Assembly: GCA_963920665.1 (NCBI GenBank) | Contig: OY987265.1 | Coordinates: 7,507,001-7,571,000, forward strand | DNA length: 64,000 bases | Direction: 5' to 3' | Origin: Straminergon stramineum | Lineage: Eukaryota > Streptophyta > Bryopsida > Hypnales > Calliergonaceae | Part shown: positions 34,607 through 47,779 of the stretch, in pieces | How the letters are laid out: each line of letters begins with the position of its first letter | Position numbering within the stretch: position 1 is the stretch's first letter | Position numbers and translations under genes: made by a program | Notes under the pieces: model-generated | Told to the model about the DNA's origin: nothing | Databases searched by the model: none | What the model saw: the letters and a program-made list of their open reading frames with translations, nothing else

Positions 34607-37318
34607 CATAGGAGGGGTTCTTTAATTCTTTTGAGTAGATAGTCACTCAAATGGGAAGGCGCATGGATTGTCTCTTCTCAAGAGATAATATTGGTGTAAC
34701 TCCTACAACTCTTTGTAGCTATATGTGAGATTCAATATAATCAAGATCTTAAATTAAGCCAATCCTTAAGAAGATTAGAGTTATTTATCTCTTTATTTAT
34801 TTTCCAAGAAAAATTTATTAGAAAACAAGTTTCACAAAGTCAAGGCTTTGTATATTTTTTGGGTGACCACTTTATATTGGGTCCAAGCCTAATTCCAAGT
34901 TGGTCCAACTTACAAAGATAAGGCCAACTCAAATTGGGCCAAGTAAAAAAATTGGATTAAGGATACATGGCCACCCAATTTTTTACCCTTGGACTCAACT
35001 TTTTAGCACCAAAACACCACCACATAAGCAACCATATGATATAAAAGAAAATTGGATTGGCCTTTGAAATCTGATTGATGGTCCAATTCAACCTTATAAT
35101 ATGTCCTAGCATGAAAATGTCCAATAAATGGTTTTTTAAATGAAAAATTGAAGTGTGTACCTATTGATCCAAAAACCATATTATTTATGAGTGACTACCT
35201 TGGTCATATTGTACGTTAGTTGAAGCACTCCTATTGGTTAATTTTGGTATTTTTGAAATGGGGCCAAGAATTGGGCCCTAAGTATGAACGTCTTAGTATT
35301 GTGTGGAAAGCAACAATCCCAAAATACATTTATATGATTTCGCTAGAAAGCTATATCCGTGCTTGGCATGGGGCTATTTCCGCGAATAGGAAGTTGCAGA
35401 GATAAAAGACAACAAATAAATCAATAGACAAACGGTGGAATTTTGTCGAATTTTTATTTCTTGTGGTTAAGCGCAAAATGCGACAATAATTGAAATTTAG
35501 TATGTCACATGTGAATGTTCAATGCTAATTTTAGTCATGCGTATTGGCTACAATTGCTAATTGATGGAAGAATTTGTCAAAAATTGGCTATTTTGTAACC
35601 TCATGCACTGTTGTCTTACAAGTGGTCTTGGATGCTCATTAATTTCAAATTTCTTGCTCAAAATTGTGTCTTTGAGCACAAAAATGTAGAAACTGAAAAC
35701 TTACAAAATGAAGTTACAATAACTTTCAAAAGTTCACACATAAGCTTAATGGAAGTCACAAAAAACAAAAACAAACCACAACTCAAAAAATACACAATTT
35801 CATAACAAGACACATACTCATAACAAAGACATACAAATTCAAAACAAGTCATGGAAATTCAATACAAGGTACACAAACTTAGAAGAAGTTCCACATAAAT
35901 TTTGAATATTCACTAACAAGAGAATTGAACCCTACTTGCTTTAAGCAAGACTGCCCCATTGTAGTGTCTGTGGTCTGCACACCACAAAACAAACAAACCA
36001 CGTTAAGAATTCAAGAAACTAGAACACAAAGTTGTTGATGGCTCCTAGAACTTGATGACGCCCATAGTTCCGCTCTCCATCTTGTACAAGTATGCATTGC
36101 ACAACACACAGGAAGAAATTATGTTTTTTTTAATGTCGGGCCTTAACATGCTCCTGTCTAAGGCTTGGACATTTCATGTCCAACTTGGTGTCTACATGTC
36201 TTCTTGTGCATCTCTACGTCTACTAGGGGTTGAAGTGGATGTTGGAGATGAAAAAAGTGAAATTCATGTGAAAAAACACGGTGGTGTTGCTATTTGCATC
36301 CACTTTGACGTTGAGATGGTGCCTGATATCATCATGTTCAAATGGTTGTCTGAAAAAACAATATTTGGCACGTCAGCAGTGGAGACCCACTTTGACTATG
36401 GGTAATTTTCATTTACATTATTATATTTTTAAATAACAACGCTGCCCACTTGAAAAAGAGAGTTGGGCAACATTTTTTGGGCAAGGTATGTTAAAAAGTG
36501 ATGACATGGTCCAAAGCTGACATGGCAAACAAGATGTTGACTTGGCAGACACTACCACATCAACAATTTTTTAGTTTAACCATTCTAATGGCCTTCTTTG
36601 GAATGCCATGAGCAACTTCAAGACATCCCAGAAGACATCCACGTAGATGTTTAATGTTCTAAATGATGTCTCAAAGGACCTATTGGCGTTGAGGGTGATC
36701 TTCCTATTAATATTTGGGTGTTTACATTGAGGTGCATGAGACAAGAGGATGTTGATGATGAGATTAGGATAAGGCACTACAGACATTCCCTAAGACATTC
36801 AATGGGGCATGGCACTCTTCATTGTCTTGCACATGTGCAGTTCAACATAAGGTATGTTTGTCTGAGATGACGTGCATTGAATTCACAAGAATTTAGCTTA
36901 TGCAATGTCTAAAGCATGAAACTTTACTATGATGTTTAGGGTGTTCACCATGGAAGATGATTTCCAACTATAAATGTCCACAGGGGAAGGTTCATGAGTG
37001 CTCTTAATAGTTTGATACAAAAGTTATAAGAACAAGTGGCATGGAGGAGCATGATGATGTGGGAAACTACAAAGACATACATTGCGTAGAGGGTTCACAT
37101 GAGGCACCTTCAATGCAAATTGGCGATGTCATATGAATGTTTTGGGAGCACTGAAATATGCACTAAAATATGCACTAAGACATACATATCGTCTATAGTA
37201 TTCTCATGATGTCCACACAGATGGCTATGTGTTAGGCGACCCTCTAGGAAAAAATTTGTAGGCCCTTAAAGCCCACTTAGGAAAAAAAATGGAGACATGT
37301 TCTGCACCCAAATAAAAA
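34607..37318. other. Intergenic stretch with an isolated CACTA-like end, no supported gene
   Basis: A sequence CACTAACAAGAGAATTGAACC at about 35911 resembles the start of a CACTA element and matches CATTACAAGAAAATTGAACC at 58636. No partner end was located. A 117-codon frame at 36052-36405 starts with ATG and is a little longer than its neighbours, but shows no known motif. From about 36590 onward AGACATCC / AGACATTC phrases recur, as they do up to 41.9 kb. Confidence 0.35.
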
Positions 37319-38062
37319 AAATATGAAAACATGTGTAGGCCTCATAACTTCAATAACCCCAAAAGGAGGAACATCCATCCTACTAAAGAAAACAAACATG
37401 AGCACATCTGTAGTATCCCAAATCCGTCATAGGAAATAACAAAAGAAGATAAAAGGGTCGAAATTCACAAATCCACATACACTAAATATATCCACATTCA
37501 AAAACAAATGTCTAAAATGACAAAGAATGGACCAAAAATGTCCGAACTAACACATCTTAATTGATTGAAAGTGTCCAAATTGAAAATGTTCATTTGAACT
37601 AAAAATATGGAAACATGCGTAGCATTTGAAATCTCTCTACTGTTTTCAAATAATCTCATGAAAAAATTTTGCAAGCCTCCAAGCCTCCTACTAAAAACTA
37701 AAATATGCAAACATGGGTAGGCCTCCAAGCATCCTCATAAAATTAGAAAAAATGTACAAACATGGGTAGGCCTCCAAGCATCCTATTTGAAATTAAAATA
37801 TGCAAACATGTGTAGGCCTCTAAGCATCCTATTTGAAACTAAAATATGCAAACATGTGTAGGCCTCCAAGCATCCTATTTGAAATTAAAATATGCAAACA
37901 TGTGTAGGCCTCCAAGCATCCTATTTGAAACTAAAATATGGAAACATGTATAGGCCTCCAAGCATCCTCATAAAATCAAAAAAAATATGGAAACATGTGT
38001 AGGCCTCCAAGCATCCTCATAAAATCAAAAAAAATATGGAAACATGGGTAGGCCTCTAAGAT
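37319..38062 (+). repeat. Minisatellite, about 50-bp units (ATGTGTAGGCCTCCAAGCAT)
   Basis: Between about 37691 and 38062 seven or eight units repeat AAACATGTGTAGGCCTCCAAG followed by CATCCTATTTGAAACTAAAA or by CATCCTCATAAAATCAAAAA. The two spacer types are partly interspersed, indicating unit shuffling. Degenerate precursors with ACATGTGTAGGCCTCATAAC reach left to about 37319. No frame is conserved. Confidence 0.88.
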
Positions 38063-38501
38063 TTTGAAATTATATTATACTATTGTTGTTGTCATCTATT
38101 TTGACAGAAATGGTTTAAAAAGGCGTGCCACCTGGGACTTTTAGATGTCTTAGAAGACATTGGAATGGACATAATGATGTACTTTTGCTTGTCGCATGGA
38201 ACCTTAAGGCATCTTCTTGCAGACTGTTCAAAAATTTAGCTTTGGAATTGAGAGCAATCTTATGTATGCAACATGACTCTTCACTCAAGTGCGCATAGTT
38301 GTCTTCCGTTTCCAAGTGGAGAAGGAGCTTTAACAGAAGGAGATCATGATCTTGACAGAGATAGTGCAGGTCTCAGCATTTTCAAGAACTTTTTGGAGGG
38401 GGTTGTGGCCGCATCACTCATCTCAACAATGGAGGCAGCCGAGGCACCCACTGCATCCACCCAAAACCTCCATAGAAGTAGTTGCCTACACAATCCAAGT
38501 G

Positions 38502-38977
38502 AGTTTTAGGGTGACAACACTTGTATGATGCCACAAATCCAATCGTTTGATGCTTGGTACAAGGTCTCAGTCTTAGTGCAGCCGTCTCAACATTGTCTTG
38601 GACCCTGTTTTTGACATTGAGTCAAGGCAGTCCGATTCCATTACAACGTCTTCCTATTTCTATGTCGGGGCTTAGGGGGGGATGTACTGTCATTTTTTAG
38701 ATTTCTTACGTAATCAGTTAGGATCAAAGGGGGGGGGATAATCTCAGTGAACTTGTTGCCTTGATCATGTTGCCTTCATCCTCAACCCTTGTCCTCAAGG
38801 AGCCTTTGTCGAGCTTTAATCAGGGTTGTCGTTAGTTTTAGGGTGAGAACGCTGGTGTGATGCCACAAATCCGGTCATTTGATGCTTGGTACGAGGTCTC
38901 AATCCTGGTGCGGACATGTCAATGTGGATGCAGACACTGTTTTGGACATTGAAGCAAACAATCTGATTCTAGTTGTT
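38502..38977 (+). repeat. Direct repeat, two 140-bp copies 332 bp apart
   Basis: Copies at about 38502-38648 and 38834-38977 share AGTTTTAGGGTGA, TGATGCCACAAATCC, TTTGATGCTTGGTAC, AGGTCTCA and TTTTTGACATTGA-like blocks in order. They are diverged and may be remnants of a coding duplication or a longer tandem repeat. Confidence 0.65.
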
Positions 38978-39470
38978 AACTACGGATTCTCGCCCCTTTG
39001 TGGATTTAGGGTTTTAATAGGTCAAAAAACGTAGTTTATGTTCATGAACATTGAGGCCCCCATTGGAAGCCCCCATGATGTTTTAAATTCTTTGTGTTGA
39101 CATGGATTGGTTGTGCCCTCCAAGGTGCTTGTGCTTGTGCTTATATTTTTATTGATTATTTTGGTCAGACTACATGTCGTTGTTGATGTAAATCCGTCGT
39201 TGTGGACGTCTAAGATGTCTAAATGCCATGGTGAAATTTCAAGACCATGGGACCGTGTTGTTGCAGTCATATGGTGTTCAAATCGGTAATTGTGAGACTT
39301 GTATTGTCATGATCAGTGATCAAGGCCTTGTGTGTGTTAAATCTCAGTTTCTGCCTACAACAATAGCTATGTTGCTTGAGTCACATCCTTTTGGAAATCC
39401 CTGTACTTAGACGTCCTTTTTGATATCTTGAAATATATGAAGGTCAGAGATTGGAGGTCGTCTTGCTGAG

Positions 39471-40004
39471 ATGAATAACTTGATCCATTTGCTTGTGCAA
39501 TCCTTTGGCCCTCACAATGTACATCATCAAATTCTTGCATCAATGCCTGCAGGCCTGGCATTCTTGCAGGGCAACAACTACACCAATATTCCCCAAGTCT
39601 TTCACGGTCACAACACTGTTGCAGGTGACGTTGATGGAGATGGAACCAATGTTGTGCAGGTTGGTGAAGTTAGTGCAGATGTTGGCGTGGATGCAGATGA
39701 GGACGCGGAGCTTGAGGTTGACTACTTGATGGACCATCCCTTAGACAACGCAAGAGACATTGATCCCGAACAGATTCAGGTTGATGTTGCTGCGGGTACC
39801 ACGCCTAGCATTGATGGAGTGGCCCTTAACCCCCCTGCAACGCTTGTTGATAACGCGGTGAGCGCTCTCGTGGACGTCCCTGCGGATCCATATTCCATAG
39901 TGGCTCAGCCTGTATTCGTCGAGGGAGAGGGTACTCCTATTGCCTTGGCTGGGCAATCCAACCCTCGAGAGGTATTTCTCATGTTGGACAGGACAAGAAC
40001 ATAG
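39471..40004 (+). CDS. Unidentified acidic reading frame (177 aa), possibly transposon-borne
   Basis: The longest ATG-started frame in the 35-42 kb region. It is GC-richer than its surroundings. Residues 55-105 are strongly acidic (VDGDG, DADEDAELEVDY, DNARDIDPEQ) with no positive cluster; the C-terminal third is Ala/Val/Pro-rich. I recognise no domain. It sits in a region that ends at an orphan CACTA-type terminus (41893), so it could be a fragment of a transposon accessory protein or of a captured gene. No introns could be placed with confidence and nothing proves it is expressed. Confidence 0.3.
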   Translation: MNNLIHLLVQSFGPHNVHHQILASMPAGLAFLQGNNYTNIPQVFHGHNTVAGDVDGDGTNVVQVGEVSADVGVDADEDAELEVDYLMDHPLDNARDIDPEQIQVDVAAGTTPSIDGVALNPPATLVDNAVSALVDVPADPYSIVAQPVFVEGEGTPIALAGQSNPREVFLMLDRTRT

Positions 40005-41559
40005 ATGGGAGCTAGACATTGGTGTGTTGTTTTAGACATTGTATTAGACATTCTGTATCTCTCTCTTATTATAGTGTTTTATCATTTAGTTCTAATAGTA
40101 TGTATGGTAGTATTATGTGCAATTAGGTTGCAAATCTTCCATCTACGGGATTGTCGTCTCGCGTCAATTGAGTGACAAGGACCTTGAAGCCAACACCAAA
40201 GCCAACACAAGTGGTCACTACTGTGAAGGCTACGAAGGGAACTATGCAGCAAGTGCCCAAACCCAATCCCCCTATAGGAGGGGGGCAACCCAAAAAAGGA
40301 GAAGCATTACGGAAAGAAATGACCATTGAGGTGTGTTTTGATTCTCTCAAATCGTGGATATGTGGCTGGTAGGTCTTCAGTTGTTTGTTTGTCCATTGTC
40401 ACTAACGTCCAGTGTTTGTTTGCAGGACTCCTCCTATCCATGGAGACCTCGCCTTCAACGCTCAGATGTTTGTTTAGACATAGAGGACGCTTCACGCAAC
40501 ATTGTAAGAACTTCTTGGTGGCACTATTTCATGATTATCTAAACGGGTTTAGTGTCTATCATATTTTTTGTGGGGCACGTTGTGCTATATTGCCTTTTAC
40601 TGAAGCTTTGTTCTCCTCATGGAGATTTGTTTTCCTTGCAACACTTTACCGGTATATGAATATGATATTTTTTGTTTGCCTAAAGGTTCCTCCATTCAAT
40701 GGTGCATGTATTTCAAGTATTGTGATTGTACTAAGCTCTCTTGCTATGCAATGTCATTCATTGATATAGTGTAAAACCAACTTTGGTAAATACGTGCCAT
40801 GCCAGAGCGTTGTTTAGGTCTCTTCAAATGTGGGCACAATGTCTAATGTTCAATGTCCTCACGATCATTGCAATGTTGCACCGCATTGTTTTGATGTCTC
40901 AACGTCTGTCTACAAGCGCACATAGGAATGCACCATGTGGTTAGGTAGGACTTAATCCTAGACCCCTTCAATTCAGTGTCAATGTCCGTGAAGTCTACAA
41001 CATGTCTTCATTCACATCTCACAGTGCAAATTGCTATCACATTTAAGCTTGCCCTAAACGTGGAAGCATCAAAAGCTATACATGCATGTCATTAAACATA
41101 GACCTATACACATCGTGAACATTGTCTACACAGACTTGTGCTTCTCAATTGCCTAACTAGTTAGTGTCATTTCAAACATCCCATGCTCAAAACCAATCTT
41201 CAAGCACGTTGGTATGAAGCATGCACATGTTGTCTAAAATGATTTGTTACTTGTAAAAATGTTGTACATGTAAATGTTGACATCCAATGCGCCACATGTC
41301 TAGTAGAAAATTGCATGAACATGTCCTTAACCATATCAAATGCCCCATTTTCAAAGCCTCAGACGACACAAATGGCATTAGAATCGTAGTGCTTACCAGT
41401 AGTGCATGTTCTATATAAACATTGTCTTTAACATAGTTGTGTCTAGGACAACATCATATTAGACTTTGTGATGTCTGAAAAGACATCTTTCATACGTATG
41501 TAGAAAGCTCCAGAAGAGGCTTCTCCACGCACCAAAATTGTCCACATCAGCATTCGAAG
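40005..41559. other. Unassigned stretch
   Basis: A 147-codon frame at 40326-40769 overlaps others and shows only a Cys/Phe-rich, possibly membrane-like composition; I do not support it as a gene. The phrases ATGTCTA, GACATTG and ACATGTC recur throughout, suggesting that this belongs to the same transposon-like unit as 36.5-41.9 kb. Confidence 0.3.
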
Positions 41560-41893
41560 ATGCCACGTCACCTAATGTTGACTCCCCGGTCAATGTACAC
41601 AGCAGATGCCACATCACCCAAATTAGATGGATGAGAAAATTGCCAACCTGGCTGCCCATGCTCACGTGGCACCAAATTTATAGCCACATGGCAGAGTTCT
41701 GGCACCCGTTGACCAATGTCTTTTTGGATGTCCGGTACTTAGCATGCCACTTTCCAGGCTTATTTTTGGATGTCCGACCCCTGTCTTGGGCAACGTGATG
41801 TGATTAGACACCTATGTCGACATGCCTAATGTCGGATCTGACATCTAAGTGTCCAAATTTTGTAGTCGGGCGACTACGTGTTTTCTTCTAGTG
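41560..41893. mobile_element. Orphan CACTA-type right terminus with subterminal motifs
   Basis: The stretch ends TAGTCGGGCGACTACGTG followed by TTTTCTTCTAGTG at 41893; read inversely this is CACTAGAAGAAAACACGTAG, a typical CACTA terminus. Inward of it GCCACGTCA, GCCACATCA, CACGTGGCA and CCACATGGCA recur on both strands, like a subterminal binding array. The imperfect palindrome GTAGTCGGGCGACTAC lies just inside the end. No left terminus with the same sequence was found in the window, so the element is truncated, or its left end is too diverged to see. Confidence 0.55.
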
Positions 41894-44800
41894 ACAAGTT
41901 GTAGCACAAATTTTCAATGTCAAAGAAATCCACATTTCTTAAAGCCCAAAGCCAGCAAAATCTCATGAAAACTTAGGAATGTAGAAGGGGAGGATACTAA
42001 TGAACAAGCCAGAGATCAAACATCCCCGTGACACCCAACTTTTACAGTAGTCTTCCAAGACTCAATGGCTTGTTTGTAAGGAAAATTCTCCAAACTATAA
42101 TATTTTTGGCCAAACATATGCACTACTTGCTTCCAATATTGCGAATATATGATACCGAAGGCATCCAACAACTCCTACTGCGGAAAGTGTGAGCCTTCAA
42201 GTTGGCACTTGGAACTCAGGGTTTTCTTTTTTTTCATTTTAGTTAGTATTTTAGCATAATTATATGCAAGAATGCATAAAAAAAGTATTTGTGTGGTATT
42301 TGGTAGAAGTCCCTACCAATACAGTGAGGGGTCATCCTAGAAGTGTAGAGTATATAAAATACTCAAATTTCATACTTCTAATGTCTAGTTGAAAGTCTGA
42401 GAGATCAATTAAGTATTTTTTAGAGAACTAAGGGTTTGAGTGTTAGCCAGTCCTAGTAGTTGTCTATATTAAACTATGTCTTACAATTTCATGTGACAAG
42501 CTGGCTAAGTCTATTTTAGGTCTAGAGAGTCTAATATAGGTCACCATCCAATTCGTAAAGAATTTGGATTGGTAAGTTCTTATTTGTAGATAATTTATAG
42601 AAGAATTATCCAATCTGCAAATAAAGTGATGGGAAAGCGACCGGAGTAAGAAGAAAGGTGCTTTTACTCTAAAAGCATGCCAGGAGCCAACATTTGAGCC
42701 GGTTGTTCCAAGATTCCCCGATACAAGAATAATTTCCCCCTCGGACGAAATTTATAAGGGAATTGCTAATTTTAGCTTCCTTATGAATAGTGCAAAGTAA
42801 AATATAATGTTACACTTTGGTTTTGGGAGTTTCCTAGAACCTACCCAAAAAGTTTCGGAATTTTCCGAAACAATTACAATGACTCCATGGGAAGTCAACT
42901 GCCTTTGAACATGGTCGTAAATTCCTAGGAATTACCCATGTTGTGGTAAAATCCCACTAAAAATTAGGATAGTGTGTTGTGTGCTAATAAAGCGTTCCAC
43001 AAAGTTTGAAGACATTTTGACATTCCTAGGTACCAGAATCGGCAACGACAGTGGACTTTTGAAGAATTTACGACTTTACGGCGGGTTGACCGGCGTACCA
43101 AGAGATGGCGGTGTCCAAATGACATGAATGAGGGGTCTTTTCTTACTCCCATGAACCTTCTAAATAACCCTAGATAGATGGTTTCCTCAAAAGAAACAAA
43201 TTCCAAAAGTTAGGGTATTCACCTTTCTTTGGAGTTATCGTAAGTTGATTTTATACTTACGAAGGATTGGGAAGATGGGGGTAGGGGGTCCCCTAGGTTA
43301 ATTTGGGTCTTCTAAACACAATGGCGCAATCTTTTTTCAATTTGGAGTTGTTCCCTAGAAGATAGGAGGGGTCCAACAGTAGGTTTGACTTTTTTAGAGT
43401 AATTAGCGGTAATTCAAAGTTAATTTCGCAAATATCTTTTGGAAAATTGAAGATTGGATTTGGGTAAGACCTCTTTTCTTGCGTAAGAATCCATCTTTTG
43501 TTTAAAGATAGACAATTTAGAAATACTTTGGGTTAATTAGAAAAATATCTAGATTAATTAGGGTTATTTTCAAAATATATTTGGGAAAAGATCTTAGATT
43601 TGATTTAGCCAAGATTTATTAGCTAAATGGAGAGGGTTCTAGAGAATTCTTCCATTAAACAAAGATTATTTTGGAACTACGTTAGGGTAGTTTAGGAAAT
43701 ATCTCGGAATCAAAAGTAAATGTTTTTCCACCGACAACTTACCGGGGAGGGGCCTGGGACAAGTATAAAAGGCCCTTCCCTCGAGGTTGTCGATACCCTC
43801 ATTCTTATATCTAACCTGTGCTTTTGTGCTACCGGCGTGGTCGGAGTACTGATCCAGGTCGAGATCCGACTTAAGTTTCATTCTAATTCTTGATTTGCAC
43901 ACTTTGAAGGACAAGAGGGTCCCTTCAAAGTGATTTCTATTTGATTTCTTTAAGTTCTAGGGGCTAAGCCTCCATTTTCTTTGAATTGTGAGAGTTTTGG
44001 AAAGGGATAGACCTCCAAACTCTAATTTCGTTTAAGATTTCTTGAATACTAACAAATTGTGCTCATTACAACAGAATTTGGTGTTAATAGACTTAAGGCG
44101 GCGAAGCTTGACTTTGCCAAAAGTTTATTAAACCAACCCTTGTCCAAAATCCGTTGTATAACAGAGATTGGAATTTTAATTGCTAAAGTTCGGTTTAAAC
44201 GCTGTCATGTGTACCTCCTTTAGTGATTAAACTTGGATACTTTGAAATTTTAAAAGAATTAATAATTAAAGTTCGGTTTAAACACTGTAATGTGTACCTC
44301 CTTTAAAGATTGACTTTCAAAATACTAAAATTTGATCATTGACACCATGTATACTTGGGGTTGCCCCCGCACGGCGAAGCTTTGACTTTGGGAAGTTTGA
44401 AATTGACACTTGGAGAAATTTCCTTATTTGCATGCTTGGAAAAATGCTTTGCAGGTGTAGTAATTAGGAATATTTGATTTAGTGAGAAAGATTCGAGAAA
44501 AGTAGTCAAAATTCCTTAGTTTGAACTCTTGATAAAACCCTTAGTAGTAGTTAGAGAAAACCCAAAATTTAGATTAGTTTCCTTTAGTTAGAGTCATTAA
44601 ATTATCTTGAGAAGAGATTTTTAATTAGTTTAGAATACTTAGTTTTCTTAGTTTAAAACTCATTCCAAAAATCCCCAAAAATTAGATTGATAGTTTAGAA
44701 TTTGAGAAGTAGGAAGATTTCTCCCAAACTTCCAAAAAACCTCCATATTATAGTCATAGTTAGTGGAATTTTGCTTAAAAACTTCCAAAAAATCCAGAGG

Positions 44801-47114
44801 AAAAAATAGATTAGTTTAGTTAGAACATTAGTTAAACCTTAAAATCTGAAAATTAATTTTATTAGTAAAAATATGAAATTCAGCTGAGAAAGGAGAAAAC
44901 CAAGGACCAGCTCAAGGGGTCAGTGAGTGGCCAAGCCAAGCCAAGGTGTCGAATCAAAGCGAGGTGCCGAGTAAGGTGAGGTGCCAAAACTTCCGGCCAG
45001 TCATGAACTGACACGTGTCTATGCAGGGACCGATACTAAACAGGGAGCCAACGATCCAGATACTGAACGGGGAGATCCAGGGAGGGCAGAAGCTGAGAAG
45101 CCAGCTCGACCAAGGAGCGGAAGAAGTTGGTGAGTTTGCTGGAGAGAGCCAATTCAACCTGAAGACTAAAAAAGGGACTGGTGACTGAATGCTGAGAGGG
45201 AAGGCTAACTCCACAGAACTCTGTGAAGAGAAATCACCAAACTAATGTTGTGAAAAGGACGGCTAAAACACGAGAACGTAAGGTGAGTTGTTTGTTTTTA
45301 ATTTGCTAACACTCTTAACAACTAGTTTAAGCACTCATTGAACATCATCAACTCATATCACTCTCACCTAAAAACACAAAATGCAATTCAACAAATGAAA
45401 GAGTTGAGAGTTGAAGAGAAAGGTTGGAGACGAAAGGAAGAAGAAGAATAAAAGGAATCTAAACAATTAATAAGGTAAGAATCCTTTTGATTTTATTTTG
45501 AAATTTTATTCTCATTACTATTCATTGAATTGTTGCTTAGTCATTAATTAGGATTCTTTTAGGAATTAGAAGGTTAGGCTTTGGTTAGGTTTTGTTTTAT
45601 TAGGCTTAATAAGACAAATAGATAAAGACAAAACGCCAACTAATATCTTTTGGAAGATTAGGAAATTACAAAATAATTAGGATTTATTAGATTTGATTTG
45701 ATTTAGCGGATTTAAAAGATTTTGAGGTATTGAAATAATTTCTAATTAATTAGGAATTGTTTTAAATACAATCAAAATTAATAAAATCCCATAACCATTA
45801 GTAGGAAAAGAGAAATTGAAATTGCAATACAACATTGAATGAGGATTAATTTCAAATTGCACAATGAATTAGCAAAATAGAGGATGGAGCAGTTTACTAC
45901 GAAACCATTCATCTCGTAATCCTTGAGGACGGTACGATCGATCACTTCATGGGAAAGGTACGTTAAAATTCTTTATATTTCATTTCTTTTAATTTCAATT
46001 TGATTAAAATTTCACTTGATAAAATAAACCATTGGAAACTTTAGGAAAATTAGAAAAGAAAATTAACATTTAAAAAATCAAAAATTAAAATTGTTCGTTT
46101 AGAATAAAAAATAATTAATGAATGAAATTTTACTCATTAGACTTTTAAAACAAATTTCATTCATTAATAATTTTTTAAGAATTGAGTTTTTAGTGTTTTA
46201 CCTTGTTCGGAAGGTAATTTCTGAATTTTCATAAAACCCTAAAAATACTAATTTTAGAATAGAAAATTTAGTTTACGATAGATTAGAAGATAATTAAAAA
46301 GAATTTCTAAAGAATCTTTAAGGAATCATTTAAATTAGGAATCAATTAGGGAATCTTTTGAAGATTCCAGAACCTCTTTTCATTTAAAAAATACTTTAAT
46401 TTTAAGTGAGAAAAGGTTGGATGAAGTTTGATTTCAATTTGGATGAAATTCTTTAATTAGTAGTCAAATTAGGTTTAGTTTTAGAATTAGGTAAATAACA
46501 TAATTAAAAACTTAACCCTAAAATTTAGATTTATTTCAATTAGTTTTACTATTTTTAATTTGTGGATGAAGGTTGTGATGTAGTTTAGGGATCAATATTT
46601 CATCCATTCATTTCTTTTATTAGGAAAGTCAGAATTTAACTTGCTTTACCATTTTGGAAAGGGCAAATTACATTCTATAAAGTAGGTTAGATTGATGTTA
46701 GTTTGGATTTATCTTTTGATTAGTTATTTGATTTAGTTGACCATAGTTTAAAAATTAGGATTTAAATGATTTAAGTTCAATTTGGATATTTAAACACAAA
46801 GTGTCCATTGCTTGGAAAGCACGAATTGAACTTAGATTAAGAACACCTTAAAGAAATTGATTTAACCAGCCGTTAGAACCCGTGTGCACGTTTTAACTCG
46901 AAGGGTGGAGTTTAAAACACTCACAAAAAGCACTCGTCCAATTCATCCGAAAGTGATTGGGCAATCTTTGCCAGATCGGTAATGACATAGAAGTTAGTGA
47001 ACACAATTGGTGTAAAAGCCAAATGAGTTCAAATATTACATGAGGAACGCAAACTGGGTGGCATAGCAATGAACATGAAAGATTGAAAGCCAAGAAAAAA
47101 ATGACAAAGCAAGT
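41894..47114. other. Unassigned region, possible decayed LTR retrotransposon remnant
   Basis: No coding frame with a known domain. Features that could belong to an old LTR: TGACACCCAACTTTTACAG at 42030, a TATA-like GTATAAAAGGCCC at 43763-43775 followed by GC-rich sequence, and ATTACAACAGAATTTGGTG near 44066, where a TGG-type primer site might begin. No matching second LTR is seen, so this is weak. A GC-richer patch at 44880-45290 is unexplained. From 45480 to 46860 the DNA is AT-rich without structure. Confidence 0.25.
44176..44325 (+). repeat. Short tandem duplication, period about 86 bp
   Basis: AAAGTTCGGTTTAAAC followed by a short gap and ATGTGTACCTCCTTTA occurs at about 44183 and 44269. 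Related phrases CGGCGAAGCTTGACTTTG (44100) and CGGCGAAGCTTTGACTTTG (44376) bracket the pair. Confidence 0.7.
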
Positions 47115-47530
47115 ATGAGACTATAAGAGAGATGAATAGAAGTAAAATACTGCAAGTGCACTAGAACTTGAACTCAATTCCACAACTTGTATACAAACAA
47201 CCATGAATAAAAAAAATATGGAATCAGAATTAAACCCAACCCCAAGCTGCCGATATTCAAACTTATCATGAATTGCTGCTAAGAAGATTGATGTGCAAAA
47301 ATCAATACGAGACTATAAGAGAGACAAAGAGAAGTAAAACATTGCAAGTGTACTAGAACTTGAACTTAGTTCCACAACTTGTACACAAACAACCATGAAT
47401 GAAAAAAAAATATCAAGTCAAAATTAAAACCAACCCCAAGTTCTTGATACTCAGACCTGTCATGCACTGCTGCTAAGAAGACTCGATACTCAGATCTATC
47501 TTGTACTGCCACTAAGAAGACTGTTGTACA
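47115..47530 (+). repeat. Tandem duplication, period about 191 bp, with a third partial unit
   Basis: Units from about 47117 and 47308 share GAGACTATAAGAGAGA, TGCAAGTG-ACTAGAACTTGAAC, CCACAACTTGTA-ACAAACAACC and CCAACCCCAAG, and end in CTGCTAAGAAGA. A short third unit (GATACTCAGATCT...CTAAGAAGACT) follows at about 47480-47522. Confidence 0.75.
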
Positions 47531-47779
47531 AAAAATCAGTAAATGGCTCAAACAACATAATCAACCACCAAGAAACCAACAACAAACCAGAAGTTAAACA
47601 CAATATCTAAAGAAGCAGCAACATTAATATGCAAACAACAATAGTACAATTGAAACACCAAGAAGTCAATCACCAAAACAACAATGCACTCTATTAGAGC
47701 ATTGAAGCAAGCAAAATACTAAAACATAATTAGTAAGCAAGCCAAAAAAATAGGGAACTAAAACATTTTTAAAATGAAA

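Noticed and set aside
37319..38062. CRISPR-like array
   Set aside because: The spacers are not unique but two recurring types, the unit is a eukaryotic minisatellite, and no cas genes exist in this eukaryotic context.
42030..44070. A 2-kb LTR starting TGACACCC and ending ACAACA
   Set aside because: Termini and primer-site match are poor and no second LTR exists in the window, so it is not listed as an LTR.
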